A DNA stretch of 41,474 nt. Source: Brevundimonas sp. (GTDB lineage: Bacteria; Pseudomonadota; Alphaproteobacteria; Caulobacterales; Caulobacteraceae). Shown here piece after piece: positions 24,381 to 32,183 of the stretch; position 1 is the first letter of the stretch, and every line of letters begins with the position of its first letter. The stretch is from NCBI GenBank assembly GCA_030693575.1, contig JAUYAG010000156.1, positions 1 to 41,474 of the forward strand, in the 5' to 3' direction. The notes beneath the pieces were generated by a model. That model had not been told where the DNA came from and ran no database searches. It saw only the letters and a list, made by a program, of their open reading frames with translations. Both the position numbers and the translations under genes were made by a program.

Positions 24381-25142
24381 GTGCTGACCGTGAAGGACCT
24401 TCCGTCCCCCAATTTCGACGCCCGCCGCGGGCCGCCGGATATGCTGGTGCTCCACTATACCGGCATGAAGTCGGCCGATGAGGCCGTCGCCCGCCTGTGC
24501 GACGCCGAGGCGAAGGTCTCTGCCCATTATGTCGTCGATGAGGACGGCTCGATCCTGCGGCTGGTCGCCGAGGCGCGCCGCGCCTGGCATGCCGGCAAGG
24601 GGGCCTGGCAGGGCGAGACCGACTGCAATGCCGCCTCCATCGGCATCGAGATCGTCAATCCGGGCCATGAGTTCGGCTATCGCGACTTCCCCGAGGCCCA
24701 GATCGACGCGGTGATCAGCCTGGTCAGCGACATCCGCAGCCGCTGGACCATTCCCGACGCCCGCATCATCGGCCATTCGGACCTGGCACCGGACCGCAAA
24801 CAGGATCCCGGCGAGCGTTTCCCGTGGAAGCGGCTGGCCTCGGTCGGTCACGGCCTGTGGTTCGAACCGGCCCCCGAGCGGATCGCGGCCCTCGGTGTGC
24901 CTCTGGGCGTCGGCGACGAAGGGCTGGGCGTGATCGTCCTGCGCGCCGGCCTGCACCGGCTGGGCTATGCCCTGACGCCCGGCGGGACCTATGACGAGGC
25001 GACCCGCCTGACCGTCGAGGCCTTCCAGCGCCACTGGCGGCCGGAACAGGTGGACGGCGTGGCCGATGGCGAGACGCGGGCGACCCTGATGGGGGTGCTC
25101 CAGCTGGCGACGGCGGAGAGCGTGACCGGGGTGTTGAACTGA
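24381..25142 (+). CDS. N-acetylmuramoyl-L-alanine amidase (AmiD/AmpD type)
   Basis: This 253-residue zinc amidase cleaves the bond between MurNAc and L-Ala of peptidoglycan or its anhydro-muropeptides. The amidase_2 domain (about 15-160) has the zinc ligands H25 (LHYTG), H132 (IGHSDLAP) and D142 (RKQDPGERFPW), with W69-H70 nearby. A peptidoglycan-binding domain (about 185-240; LHRLGYALTPGGTYDEATR) follows. No signal peptide is seen, so it may act in the cytoplasm on recycled muropeptides like AmpD, although AmiD-type proteins with this second domain are usually envelope enzymes. The start is GTG 24381, without a clear ribosome binding site. Confidence 0.92.
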   Translation: MLTVKDLPSPNFDARRGPPDMLVLHYTGMKSADEAVARLCDAEAKVSAHYVVDEDGSILRLVAEARRAWHAGKGAWQGETDCNAASIGIEIVNPGHEFGYRDFPEAQIDAVISLVSDIRSRWTIPDARIIGHSDLAPDRKQDPGERFPWKRLASVGHGLWFEPAPERIAALGVPLGVGDEGLGVIVLRAGLHRLGYALTPGGTYDEATRLTVEAFQRHWRPEQVDGVADGETRATLMGVLQLATAESVTGVLN

Positions 25143-25161
25143 AGCTGGCCAGGAGTGGCGT

Positions 25162-25626
25162 ATGAGGGGATTGGTGATCGTTCTCGGGTTGGTGCTGGCC
25201 GGCTGCAGTCCAATCAAGGAAGAGGTCGAGCGGGTTCCGTCGCCTGACGGGGCGGTCGACGCCGTGGTGATCCGGGTCAACGCCGGGGCAACGGTGAGCT
25301 TCTACTATGACGTCTACGTCGTGCCTGCGGGATCGAGGGCCGCGGGGCGGGAGGTCGCCGACTTCTATGGTCTCTACAGTACAGATGGATGGGCAGAAGG
25401 AGTGCGCCCGGTCTGGGTCGAAGAAGGCGCGCTTCAGTTGGTGTTCGAAAAGGCCCGGCAGGGCAATCTGAGGCAGCGATCAGTCAAGGTTGCCGGGCGG
25501 CGTATCCAGTTGGAATGCAACGGGTCGGTCGATTTGCCCGACGCCGACAACAGGTGCACCAAGTCTGCCGATCCTGCTCTGGATAATCCGGTTGTTCGGG
25601 GTCGTTCGCTTGACGTGGCGTCGTGA
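25162..25626 (+). CDS. Small lipoprotein, function unknown
   Basis: This is a 154-residue protein. The signal MRGLVIVLGLVLAGCSP has a good lipobox, LAGC (C15), so it should be lipidated. The mature part has VPSPDGAVDAVVIRVNAG and FYYDVYVVPAGS strands and two further Cys (about 128 and 141) that could pair. No family name can be assigned with confidence. ATG 25162 follows AGGAG. It is 19 bases after the amidase gene and ends at a convergent junction with the toxin gene. GC bias is somewhat lower than in its neighbours. Confidence 0.75.
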   Translation: MRGLVIVLGLVLAGCSPIKEEVERVPSPDGAVDAVVIRVNAGATVSFYYDVYVVPAGSRAAGREVADFYGLYSTDGWAEGVRPVWVEEGALQLVFEKARQGNLRQRSVKVAGRRIQLECNGSVDLPDADNRCTKSADPALDNPVVRGRSLDVAS

Positions 25627-25639
25627 AGCCGACGGCCCC

Positions 25640-25665
25640 CCGCCCGTGAGATGATGGGGCGGTTT
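25640..25665 (+). terminator. Weak terminator at the convergent junction
   Basis: CCGCCC (25640-25645) pairs with GGGCGG (25657-25662), followed by TTT. The stem is short and the T-run only three, so this is tentative. Confidence 0.35.
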
Positions 25666-25676
25666 GGAGGTTGGCG

Positions 25677-25973
25677 TTACAGGCTGGTGCGGTCCTGATA
25701 CGGACCGAATATACGAAGCACGGTCACGAACTCGCCATCCCTGCTGATCTGATACAGAAGGCTATGGCCCTCAACCGACCGCTTGCGGACACCAATGTGC
25801 TCCGACGTCGCCCACCTAAGCGGATGATGCTGGAGATCAAGCAAGGCTCGCAGGATCGCAACGTATCGATTGTGAGCCTTTCGGCCGCTTCCTGGCTGCA
25901 TCAGCCATGCCCTCGCGCCGTCCAGGTCGCGCCGAGCACGAGCCGTGAACTTCAGCCGGGCTTCGTCCTTCAC
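25677..25973 (-). CDS. ParE/RelE family toxin
   Basis: This 98-residue toxin of a type II toxin-antitoxin pair has FTARARRDLDGARAWLM (about 8-24), YVAILRALLDLQHHP, the strand SEHIGVRKRSVEGHSLLYQIS and a final FVTVLRIFGPYQDR, the pattern of the ParE branch. ParE proteins poison gyrase whereas RelE proteins cleave ribosomal mRNA; the lack of obvious RelE basic catalytic residues favours ParE (inference). The GTG start at 25973 overlaps the antitoxin TGA (GTGA), as usual for coupled expression. Its GC bias is lower than that of the surrounding genes, consistent with horizontal acquisition. Confidence 0.85.
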   Translation of the reverse strand: MKDEARLKFTARARRDLDGARAWLMQPGSGRKAHNRYVAILRALLDLQHHPLRWATSEHIGVRKRSVEGHSLLYQISRDGEFVTVLRIFGPYQDRTSL

Positions 25974-26179
25974 TCGGGTTCGCGCGCCAAGGCCGCTTCC
26001 GCCTCGGCCAACTCGTTCTCCAGCCAACGCAAGGCATCATCGCCAGAAAGCACGCGGCCGTTCGCGATATCGTCATAGGCCTCGTTCAGGCGCGCACGTT
26101 CCCACTCAAGGCGCGCTTGGCGGGCGACGGGCGTTTCCGTTTCAAGATCAACTGAGTGGTTCGACGCAGGCTGGGCCAT
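25970..26179 (-). CDS. Antitoxin partner of the ParE-type toxin
   Basis: This is a 69-residue acidic protein whose C-terminal half (about 18-69) is a long amphipathic helix region, RQARLEWERARLNEAYDDIANGR followed by DDALRWLENELAEAEAAL, suited to wrapping around a toxin. Its N-terminal part is short and lacks a clear ribbon-helix-helix or AbrB DNA-binding motif, so autoregulation is uncertain. It precedes the toxin and overlaps it by four bases. The start ATG 26179 lies 78 bases from the 5' end of rnpB, which is divergent. Confidence 0.75.
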   Translation of the reverse strand: MAQPASNHSVDLETETPVARQARLEWERARLNEAYDDIANGRVLSGDDALRWLENELAEAEAALAREPE

Positions 26180-26182
26180 GCC

Positions 26183-26227
26183 GTCAAACTACCACAACCT
26201 CGCATGGCAATCACCTGTGTGGTTGAC
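26183..26227. promoter_or_regulatory. Imperfect inverted repeat, candidate toxin-antitoxin operator
   Basis: GTCAA-act-ACCACA (26183-26196) is mirrored by TGTGGTTGAC (26218-26227) apart from a small gap. It lies between the divergent antitoxin and rnpB genes and covers the rnpB -35 box. The function is inferred. Confidence 0.35.
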
Positions 26228-26251
26228 CCCCGCCGCCATCCGGCCCATCTG
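26223..26251 (+). promoter_or_regulatory. rnpB promoter
   Basis: TTGACC (26223-26228), a 17-base spacer and CATCTG (26246-26251). The predicted start of transcription, about 26258, coincides exactly with the first base of the P1 helix of RNase P RNA. Confidence 0.6.
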
Positions 26252-26257
26252 TCCGCC

Positions 26258-26632
26258 CGTCAGACGGCCGGGCGGTCGCGGCGGGGCTTGCTCCGTCGAG
26301 GAAAGTCCGGGCTCCACGGTGAAGAGGCGGCGGGTAACTCCCGCCCGGGGCGACCCGAGGGATAGCGCCACAGAAAGCAAACCGCCTGCCCTTCGGGGCA
26401 GGGAAGGGTGAAAGGGTGGGGTAAGAGCCCACCGCGTGCCTGGCAACAGGGACGGCATGGCAAGCCCCGCCTGGAGCAAGACCGAATAGGGATGTCGCGC
26501 GAGCTTGCTCGCAGGGTTCACCGCCCGAGGCGTCCGGGTAGGTCGCGAGAACCGTCCGGCAACGGGCGGTCCAGAGGAATGATCGTCACCGCTTTCGGGC
26601 GGTACAGAACCCGGCTTACAGGCCGTCTGACG
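26258..26632 (+). ncRNA. rnpB: RNase P RNA, bacterial type A
   Basis: This is the catalytic RNA of ribonuclease P, which removes 5' leaders from precursor tRNAs. The conserved core GAGGAAAGTCCGGGCTCC (around 26298-26315) and the 3' partner ACAGAACCCGGCTTACAG (around 26604-26621) form helix P4. The ends pair as a perfect 12-bp P1: CGTCAGACGGCC (26258-26269) with GGCCGTCTGACG (26621-26632). Length of about 375 nt and the GGATAGCGCCACAGAAA and GCAACAGGGACGG segments fit alphaproteobacterial type A RNAs. A short TTATTTT follows the 3' end. It is divergent from a toxin-antitoxin operon. Confidence 0.97.
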
Positions 26633-26640
26633 TTATTTTG

Positions 26641-26690
26641 GGCGCTAACGCTCGCGACGCGGTCGCTCGCTGCTTGAGCGCGGGGACGCG
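26641..26690. repeat. Small structured repeat, family B, copy 2
   Basis: This is the second copy of the element at 13827-13876. Outer stem is GCGCT/AGCGC (26642-26646 with 26677-26681); inner stem is GCGAC-GCG-GTCGC (26654-26666). Differences from copy 1 are compensatory within both stems. It lies between rnpB and a small minus-strand gene. Confidence 0.75.
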
Positions 26691-26864
26691 CTAGTAGCGC
26701 TTGCGGGCCTTGTCGGCGGCGTCGATCAGGCGAAGGCCCGAGATTTCCGCCGCATCCGCCGTCAGGTCCATGGCCGCTTCGGGCGGGTCCTTGACGACCA
26801 CAGCGCCGTCCACCGCCCGGGGGGACAGGGGCTTGGTCGGGTCCGGGGCGGGTTTGTTCGGCAT
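26691..26864 (-). CDS. Small hypothetical protein
   Basis: This is a 57-residue reading frame starting MPNKPAPDPTKPL and ending LIDAADKARKRY, with a middle VVVKDPPEAAMDL and a helix rich in Ala and Asp. It is polar, without signal or membrane segment, so cytoplasmic if expressed. No family is recognised and no good ribosome binding site precedes ATG 26864; the in-frame extension upstream to 27035 crosses lower-GC intergenic sequence and looks non-coding. The codon bias of the short form is coding-like. Moderate doubt remains whether it is a real gene. Confidence 0.5.
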   Translation of the reverse strand: MPNKPAPDPTKPLSPRAVDGAVVVKDPPEAAMDLTADAAEISGLRLIDAADKARKRY

Positions 26865-27062
26865 GGGATGAAAACCCGCGCGTCCAGAGAGGGTTCCGGG
26901 AGGCCGTCGGGCGAGGCCGCCGCGCTCCGTTCGCGTTAACCCTTTGGCCCGCAATGCGGCGCAGGATTGGTCCACAGCCTGTTTATACTGTCGATGTTCT
27001 GTGTATGTTCGCGTCTTTACAGGCTCGGTCGCCACATTCGAGGTTAACCGGCGTCAACTAAT

Positions 27063-27096
27063 CCCATTGAGACCCATTTGATCCCATGCTATCCCA
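27063..27096 (-). promoter_or_regulatory. MraZ operator: four TGGGN boxes
   Basis: CCCA occurs at 27063, 27073, 27083 and 27093, exactly 10 bases apart. On the minus strand these are four TGGGN units (A, A, T, A as fifth base) each separated by 5 bases, the layout known for the E. coli MraZ binding site upstream of mraZ. They lie 88-121 bases before the mraZ start. Confidence 0.85.
27067..27095 (+). promoter_or_regulatory. Candidate mraZ/dcw promoter within the MraZ boxes
   Basis: TTGAGA (27067-27072), a 17-base spacer and TATCCC (27090-27095) interleave with the boxes, so bound MraZ would block RNA polymerase. Predicted transcription start is about 27102. The rest of the 319-base gap 26865-27183 shows only lower-GC sequence, with a partial CtrA-like TTAA-N7-CAAC near 27043. 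Confidence 0.5.
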
Positions 27097-27183
27097 GACG
27101 CTTGGCGCGGGGTTGGTTTGCGCCGCGTGGATGTTCACGGGGATCAGAGGGGCGGATCCAAGGATCCGAGTTTGGGGCAGGGC

Positions 27184-27618
27184 GTGTTTCTCTCGACCTA
27201 CGAGAAACAGTTGGACGGCAAGCGGCGCCTGCTGATCCCGCAGGAGTTCCGCACTGCCGACAATGGCGCCGAGCACGGCGTCTTCTGCTTCTTCGCCCTC
27301 GCCGATGACTGCCTCGAGGCCGGCGGCGACCGGTTGATGGCCGAATACGTCGCGCGGATCGAGGCCCTGCCGTTCGGCAGCGACAAGCGCACCGCCCTGG
27401 AAGAGACCTTCTACGCCGGCCAGCGCCCCCTGTCGTACGACGGCGGCGGCCGCATCACCCTGCCGGAAAGCCTGTGCCAGGACGCCGGTCTGGGCGAGGA
27501 CGTGGTCATCGTTGGCCTCGGGCCCCGCTTCCAGATCTGGGACCGTGCACGCTGGAACGCCCGCAAGGATGCTCGCCGCGCCCTGGCGCGTCAGGTCATG
27601 AACGGGGAGGGCGCATGA
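27184..27618 (+). CDS. mraZ: Transcriptional regulator MraZ
   Basis: This 144-residue regulator is built of two SpoVT-AbrB half-domains and forms ring-like oligomers that bind TGGGN repeats at its own promoter. [23 protein letters not shown] opens the first half; [28 protein letters not shown] is the second. The start is GTG 27184, where the family similarity begins, with GGGGCAGGG upstream. It heads the dcw cluster and overlaps rsmH by four bases (ATGA). Four matching operator boxes precede it, so autoregulation is likely. Confidence 0.95.
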   Translation: MFLSTYEKQLDGKRRLLIPQEFRTADNGAEHGVFCFFALADDCLEAGGDRLMAEYVARIEALPFGSDKRTALEETFYAGQRPLSYDGGGRITLPESLCQDAGLGEDVVIVGLGPRFQIWDRARWNARKDARRALARQVMNGEGA

Positions 27619-28580
27619 CCGCGCCCCACGCCCCTGTCCTGTTGGCCGAAGTGATCGAGGCCCTGGCCCCGCAGGCCGGCGACGTGATCATCGACGCCAC
27701 CTTCGGTGCCGGCGGCTACACCCGCGCCATCCTGGCCACCGGGGCGACCGTCATAGCCCTCGATCGCGATCCGACGGTGCAGCCGCATGCTGACGCGGTC
27801 GCCAACGACTATCCCGGTCAGTTCCGGCTGGTGCGGACGCCCTTCTCAGGCCTGGCCGAAGCCTTCGCCGACAGCGGTGAGGCGCGGCTGGACGGAGTGG
27901 TGTTCGACATCGGCGTGTCCTCGATGCAGCTGGACCAGGCTGAGCGCGGCTTCTCCTTCATGCGCGACGGGCCCCTGGACATGCGGATGTCGGACGAGGG
28001 CGAGACCGCCGCCGACATCGTCAACAGCTGGGACCACGGGCCGATGGCCCACATCTTCAAACTGTATGGCGACGAGCGCCAGTCAGGCCGCGTCGCCACC
28101 GCCATCCTGCGCCGCCGCGTGGAAAAGCCGTTCGAGCGCACCCTCGACCTGGCCGCCGTGGTCGAAAAGGCGCTGGGCGGCCGTCGCGGCGCGCCGATCC
28201 ATCCGGCCACGCGCGTGTTCCAGGCCCTGCGCATCGCCGTGAACGACGAACTGGGCCAACTGCGCCAGGGACTGGAGGCGGCCGAGGCGGCCCTGTCGCC
28301 CGGCGGACGGCTGGCGGTGGTCACCTTCCATTCGCTGGAGGACCGGATCGTCAAGGCCTTCCTGACCGAGCGGACCGGCAATGCGCCCGGCGGTTCGCGC
28401 CACGCCCCGGTGGCGATCGAGACCCGCAAGCCCAGCTTCACCCTGTCGTTCAAGGGTGCGCGCGAGGCCGGCGACGCTGAACGCGCCGACAATCCTCGCG
28501 CCCGGTCCGCCAAGCTGCGCGCCGCCATCCGCACCGACGCCGCGCCCTGGGGCGCTATCGGGGGGAGGGTCGCCGCATGA
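27615..28580 (+). CDS. rsmH: 16S rRNA (cytosine(1402)-N4)-methyltransferase
   Basis: This 321-residue S-adenosylmethionine enzyme methylates N4 of C1402 in the ribosomal P site. Motifs are [13 protein letters not shown] (5-17), the cofactor loop [14 protein letters not shown] (27-40), [36 protein letters not shown] and [14 protein letters not shown] near 235-250. ATG 27615 overlaps the mraZ stop (ATGA) and has GGGGAGGG upstream. It overlaps ftsL by four bases. Confidence 0.96.
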   Translation: MTAPHAPVLLAEVIEALAPQAGDVIIDATFGAGGYTRAILATGATVIALDRDPTVQPHADAVANDYPGQFRLVRTPFSGLAEAFADSGEARLDGVVFDIGVSSMQLDQAERGFSFMRDGPLDMRMSDEGETAADIVNSWDHGPMAHIFKLYGDERQSGRVATAILRRRVEKPFERTLDLAAVVEKALGGRRGAPIHPATRVFQALRIAVNDELGQLRQGLEAAEAALSPGGRLAVVTFHSLEDRIVKAFLTERTGNAPGGSRHAPVAIETRKPSFTLSFKGAREAGDAERADNPRARSAKLRAAIRTDAAPWGAIGGRVAA

Positions 28581-28984
28581 ATACGGCCGTCGTCACCCTG
28601 AACCGCCTGTTCGCCTGGAAGATCCGCGGCATCCGCTGGATCGAGATCATCGGCGTGCTGCTGGTCGCGGTCATGGTCTTCTCGGTCTATGTGGCCAAGG
28701 CGGCGGCGGCGCGTGAGAGCGCGCGCATCTCGGACCTCGAGCGGCAGATCAGCGACAACGGCCAGCGGGTGCGCCTGCTGCGGGCCGAGGTCGCCCGGCT
28801 GGAGCAGCCCAACCGGCTGGAGGCCCTGTCGCGCGGCGCGGGTCTGGGGCCCGTCGATGTGCACCGTCAGGCCACGGTCGGGAACCTGCCGAGCCTCGCC
28901 CCCATCCCGGAACCGCGTCCGGTCGTCATCGCCCCGACGCCCGCGGCTCCCGTCGAAACGCCCGTCGTCGAGGTCGAGCGATGA
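28577..28984 (+). CDS. ftsL: Cell division protein FtsL
   Basis: This 135-residue bitopic divisome protein has a short cytoplasmic start ([17 protein letters not shown]), one membrane helix (about 22-44) and a periplasmic coiled coil (about 46-80; [26 protein letters not shown]), which pairs with FtsB to activate FtsWI. The proline-rich tail (about 105-130) is typical of Caulobacterales. Position between rsmH and ftsI and four-base overlaps on both sides support the call more than sequence, since FtsL is poorly conserved. Confidence 0.9.
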   Translation: MNTAVVTLNRLFAWKIRGIRWIEIIGVLLVAVMVFSVYVAKAAAARESARISDLERQISDNGQRVRLLRAEVARLEQPNRLEALSRGAGLGPVDVHRQATVGNLPSLAPIPEPRPVVIAPTPAAPVETPVVEVER

Positions 28985-30717
28985 GCGCCCACGATCCGCA
29001 CGTCGGCGCGCGGCCGGCGCCGTCCTGGGGCGTGCGGCGATTCACGCCGTCGTGGCGCTGGCTGACCGAGGCCATGTGGTGGGTCGAGCATGCCTTCGGC
29101 CGGGCCCACGCCAATGCGCGTCCGGAAGAAGACACGCGCGTCCGCATCTTCGTCATCCTGTCGGCCTTCTCGTTCGTCTTCGTTTGCCTGACCCTGGGCG
29201 CGATCCATGCGGCCCTGCTGACAGCAGGGGCCGGCGGCGGCGCACAGACCCACCCCAATGCGGTGGTGCGCGCCGACATGGTCGACCGCAACGGGGCCCT
29301 GCTGGCGACCAACATCGTGCACTATGGCCTCTATATCGACCCGGCCCAGGTCTGGGACCGCCGGGCCGCCGCGGCGCAGATCCGTCGCGCCCTGCCACGC
29401 GTGTCGAAAACCCGTCTGGAGACGGCCCTGTTCGGCGATCGCCGCCTGCTGGTGGTCAACCGCCTGACGCCGCGCGAGAAGGTGGCGATCCACAATCTGG
29501 CGCTGGGTGGCGTCAGCTTCGAGCCCGAGGACGTCCGCGTCCATCCGCTCGGTGAGTCCGCCCGCCATGTGGTCGGCAGCGTCGACACCGGCGGGGTCGG
29601 CCTGTCCGCCGCCGAACGCGCCTTCAATGACGAGATCCGCGCCGCCGGGGCGCGGGGCGAGAGCTTCCAGATCTCCATCGACCTGCGCGTCCAGGGCGTG
29701 CTGGAGAACGAACTGGCCGCCGCCGCCGAGGCGACCCAGGCCAAGGGCGCCGTCGGCATCATCACCGACGTCCAGACGGGCGAGGTTCTGGGCATGGCCA
29801 GCTGGCCTGCGTCCAACTCGCGCAACCTGGCCACCGCGGCGACCTATGAAATGGGCTCGGTGTTCAAGACCTTCACCGTCGCCGCCGCCATCGACACCGG
29901 CCGGGCCGATATGAACACCCTGCTGGACGCCTCCGAGGCGCTTCAGATCGGCAGCCGCCGCATCACCGACTTCCACGCCCAGAACAAGGTGATGACGCTG
30001 GAGGAAGTGTATCTCCACTCGTCCAACATCGGCACCTCGCGCCTGTCGACCGAGATGGGACCGCGCGTGATGCGCGACTATTTCGAACGTTTCGGCATGA
30101 TGTCGCGGGCGCCGTTCGAGATCCTGTCGGAGTCGCCGATCGTACCGGGCGAATGGTCGGATTCGACCCTGGCCTCGCTGTCGTTCGGCTACGGAATTTC
30201 CATCACCCCGATGCAGATGGCCGCCGCCATGGGGGCCCTGACCAACGGCGGGCGGTTCATTCCCCTGACCCTGCGCAAGGGCGGTCGGCCTGATGTCCGC
30301 GGCCGCCAGATCGTCTCGCCCGAGACCTCCCTGACCATGCTGGATCTGATGCGCCGCAACGTCGTGCGCGGCTCGGGCGGCCGGGCCGAGGCACCGGGCC
30401 TGCGTGTCGGCGGCAAGACCGGCTCGGCCAACAAGTCGGTCAACGGCCGCTACAGCACCGCCCACGCCGTCGGCACCTTCGCCGGCGTCTTCCCGGCCGA
30501 CGGCCCGGTCAACGCCCGCCGCTACCAGATCCTCGTCCTGATCGACGAGCCCCAGACCTATCCGCGCACCGGCGGCTTCGTCGCTGCTCCGGCGGTGGGC
30601 CGGATCGCCGACCGGATCGCCGGCTTCGTCGGCGTGGCGCGTCGGGCCGACCCCTATCGCACCGCCCTCGGCGACCGCATCCCGGCCTTCGAGGACCTGG
30701 AAGGCGACGGCCGATGA
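28981..30717 (+). CDS. ftsI: Peptidoglycan D,D-transpeptidase FtsI (PBP3)
   Basis: This 578-residue class B penicillin-binding protein cross-links septal peptidoglycan with FtsW. It has a cytoplasmic basic N-terminus, one membrane helix (about 57-80), a pedestal domain (about 95-235), and a transpeptidase domain with the active-site SVFK (S293-K296), the SSN motif (347-349) and KTG (479-481). The ATGA overlap with ftsL and murE shows translational coupling. Confidence 0.96.
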   Translation: MSAHDPHVGARPAPSWGVRRFTPSWRWLTEAMWWVEHAFGRAHANARPEEDTRVRIFVILSAFSFVFVCLTLGAIHAALLTAGAGGGAQTHPNAVVRADMVDRNGALLATNIVHYGLYIDPAQVWDRRAAAAQIRRALPRVSKTRLETALFGDRRLLVVNRLTPREKVAIHNLALGGVSFEPEDVRVHPLGESARHVVGSVDTGGVGLSAAERAFNDEIRAAGARGESFQISIDLRVQGVLENELAAAAEATQAKGAVGIITDVQTGEVLGMASWPASNSRNLATAATYEMGSVFKTFTVAAAIDTGRADMNTLLDASEALQIGSRRITDFHAQNKVMTLEEVYLHSSNIGTSRLSTEMGPRVMRDYFERFGMMSRAPFEILSESPIVPGEWSDSTLASLSFGYGISITPMQMAAAMGALTNGGRFIPLTLRKGGRPDVRGRQIVSPETSLTMLDLMRRNVVRGSGGRAEAPGLRVGGKTGSANKSVNGRYSTAHAVGTFAGVFPADGPVNARRYQILVLIDEPQTYPRTGGFVAAPAVGRIADRIAGFVGVARRADPYRTALGDRIPAFEDLEGDGR

Positions 30718-32183
30718 GCGCGACCCGGCCCGCCCCGATCAAGCTGTCGGAACTGCTGCGCCGCGACGTGGCCGCTGATCCAATGATCACCGGCGTCACC
30801 TCGGACAGCCGCAAGGTCGCGCCGGGGTCGCTGTTCGTGGCCCTGCCGGGCAGCGCCGCCGACGGCCGCGCCTTCATTCCGCAGGCCCTTTCGCAGGGGG
30901 CGGCGGCCGTGCTGGCTCCGTCCGACACCGACGCCCGTCTGGCCCCGGTGCTGATCACCTCGGGCGATGTGCGCCGGGCCTATGCCATTGCCGCGCGGGG
31001 TTTCTACGGAACCCAGCCGGCCACCTGCGTCGCCGTCACCGGCACCAACGGCAAGACCTCGGTCGCCGCCTTCTGCCGCCAGATCTGGGCCGCCCTCGGC
31101 CTGCATGCCGCGAGCATGGGAACCCTCGGGGTTTTGGCACAAAATGGTAACGTTAACCGCGAGTTGACGGGACCCGGCCTGACCAGCCCGGACGCCGCCG
31201 ACGCGGCGCGGATGCTGGCTGATCTGGCCGGCAGCGGCGTCACCCATCTGGCGCTCGAGGCCTCGTCGCACGGCATTGACCAGCGCCGGCTGGACGGCGT
31301 GACCCTGCAGGCCGCGGCCTTCACCAATCTGAGCCAGGACCACCTCGACTACCACGGTGACATGGCCGCCTATCGCACCGCCAAGCTGCGGTTGTTCGAG
31401 ACCCTGCTGCCGCGGGGCCGGACCGCGGTGCTGAACGCCGACAGCGACGCCTATTCCCACTTCGCCGCCGCCTCGATCATGTCGGGGCTGGGCGTTCTGG
31501 CCGTGGGCGAGCGGGGGCGGGACCTGTCGCTGATCGGCCGCCAGGCCACGCCCGAGGGCCAGCGTCTGACCATCGATGTGCGCGGGTCGTTGCATGAAGT
31601 GCTGCTGCCGCTGGCGGGTGCCTTCCAGGCCTCGAACGCCCTCGTCGCCGCCGGCCTGTGCATCGCCGCCGGCGAGACGCCCGAGCGGGTGCTGGCCGGG
31701 CTGGAGAAGATCACCGGCGCCCAGGGGCGGCTGCAACGCATCCCCGGCTCCGGCCGCGGCGAAGTCTATGTCGACTACGCCCATACGCCCGACGGGCTGG
31801 AGACGGTGCTCAAGGCGCTGCGCCCCCATGCGACGGCCCGGCTGATCGTGGTCTTCGGCGCCGGCGGTGACCGGGACCGGGCCAAGCGTCCGATGATGGG
31901 CGAGATCGCCGGGCGGCTGGCCGACGTCGCCATCGTCACCGACGACAATCCGCGCTCCGAAGACCCCGCCGCCATCCGCAAGGCCGTGCGCGCCGCCTGT
32001 CCGTCCGCCCGGGAGATCGGCGACCGCCGCGCCGCCATCCGCGAGGCCATCGACATGATGGGCGACGGAGATGTGGTGGTCATCGCCGGAAAAGGGCATG
32101 AGCAGGGACAGATCGTCGGCGGGGTGACCCATCCCTTCGACGACGCCACCGAAGCCGCTGAAGCCTTGCGCCTCCATGCCTGA
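30714..32183 (+). CDS. murE: UDP-MurNAc-L-Ala-D-Glu:meso-DAP ligase
   Basis: This 489-residue Mur ligase adds the third amino acid to the peptidoglycan precursor in the cytoplasm using ATP. The P-loop is GTNGKTS (110-116); the meso-diaminopimelate-specific DNPR motif is at 411-414; TSDSRKVAPGSLFVALPG near the start binds the UDP moiety. It overlaps ftsI by four bases and murF by eight. The DNPR motif indicates DAP-type, not lysine-type, peptidoglycan. Confidence 0.97.
   Translation: MSATRPAPIKLSELLRRDVAADPMITGVTSDSRKVAPGSLFVALPGSAADGRAFIPQALSQGAAAVLAPSDTDARLAPVLITSGDVRRAYAIAARGFYGTQPATCVAVTGTNGKTSVAAFCRQIWAALGLHAASMGTLGVLAQNGNVNRELTGPGLTSPDAADAARMLADLAGSGVTHLALEASSHGIDQRRLDGVTLQAAAFTNLSQDHLDYHGDMAAYRTAKLRLFETLLPRGRTAVLNADSDAYSHFAAASIMSGLGVLAVGERGRDLSLIGRQATPEGQRLTIDVRGSLHEVLLPLAGAFQASNALVAAGLCIAAGETPERVLAGLEKITGAQGRLQRIPGSGRGEVYVDYAHTPDGLETVLKALRPHATARLIVVFGAGGDRDRAKRPMMGEIAGRLADVAIVTDDNPRSEDPAAIRKAVRAACPSAREIGDRRAAIREAIDMMGDGDVVVIAGKGHEQGQIVGGVTHPFDDATEAAEALRLHA

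Noticed and set aside
26965..27015. AT-richer stretch with TTTATAC and GTCCACAG resembling DnaA boxes
   Set aside because: No 9-mer matches TTATCCACA closely and no cluster of boxes is present, so an origin is not supported.
26864..27035. Upstream extension of the small minus-strand gene to ATG 27035
   Set aside because: The added residues come from lower-GC intergenic sequence without coding bias and overlap the region before the mraZ promoter.
27043..27057. CtrA-like site TTAA-N7-CAAC upstream of mraZ
   Set aside because: The second half differs from the TTAA consensus and there is no second supporting site, so it is noted only in passing.
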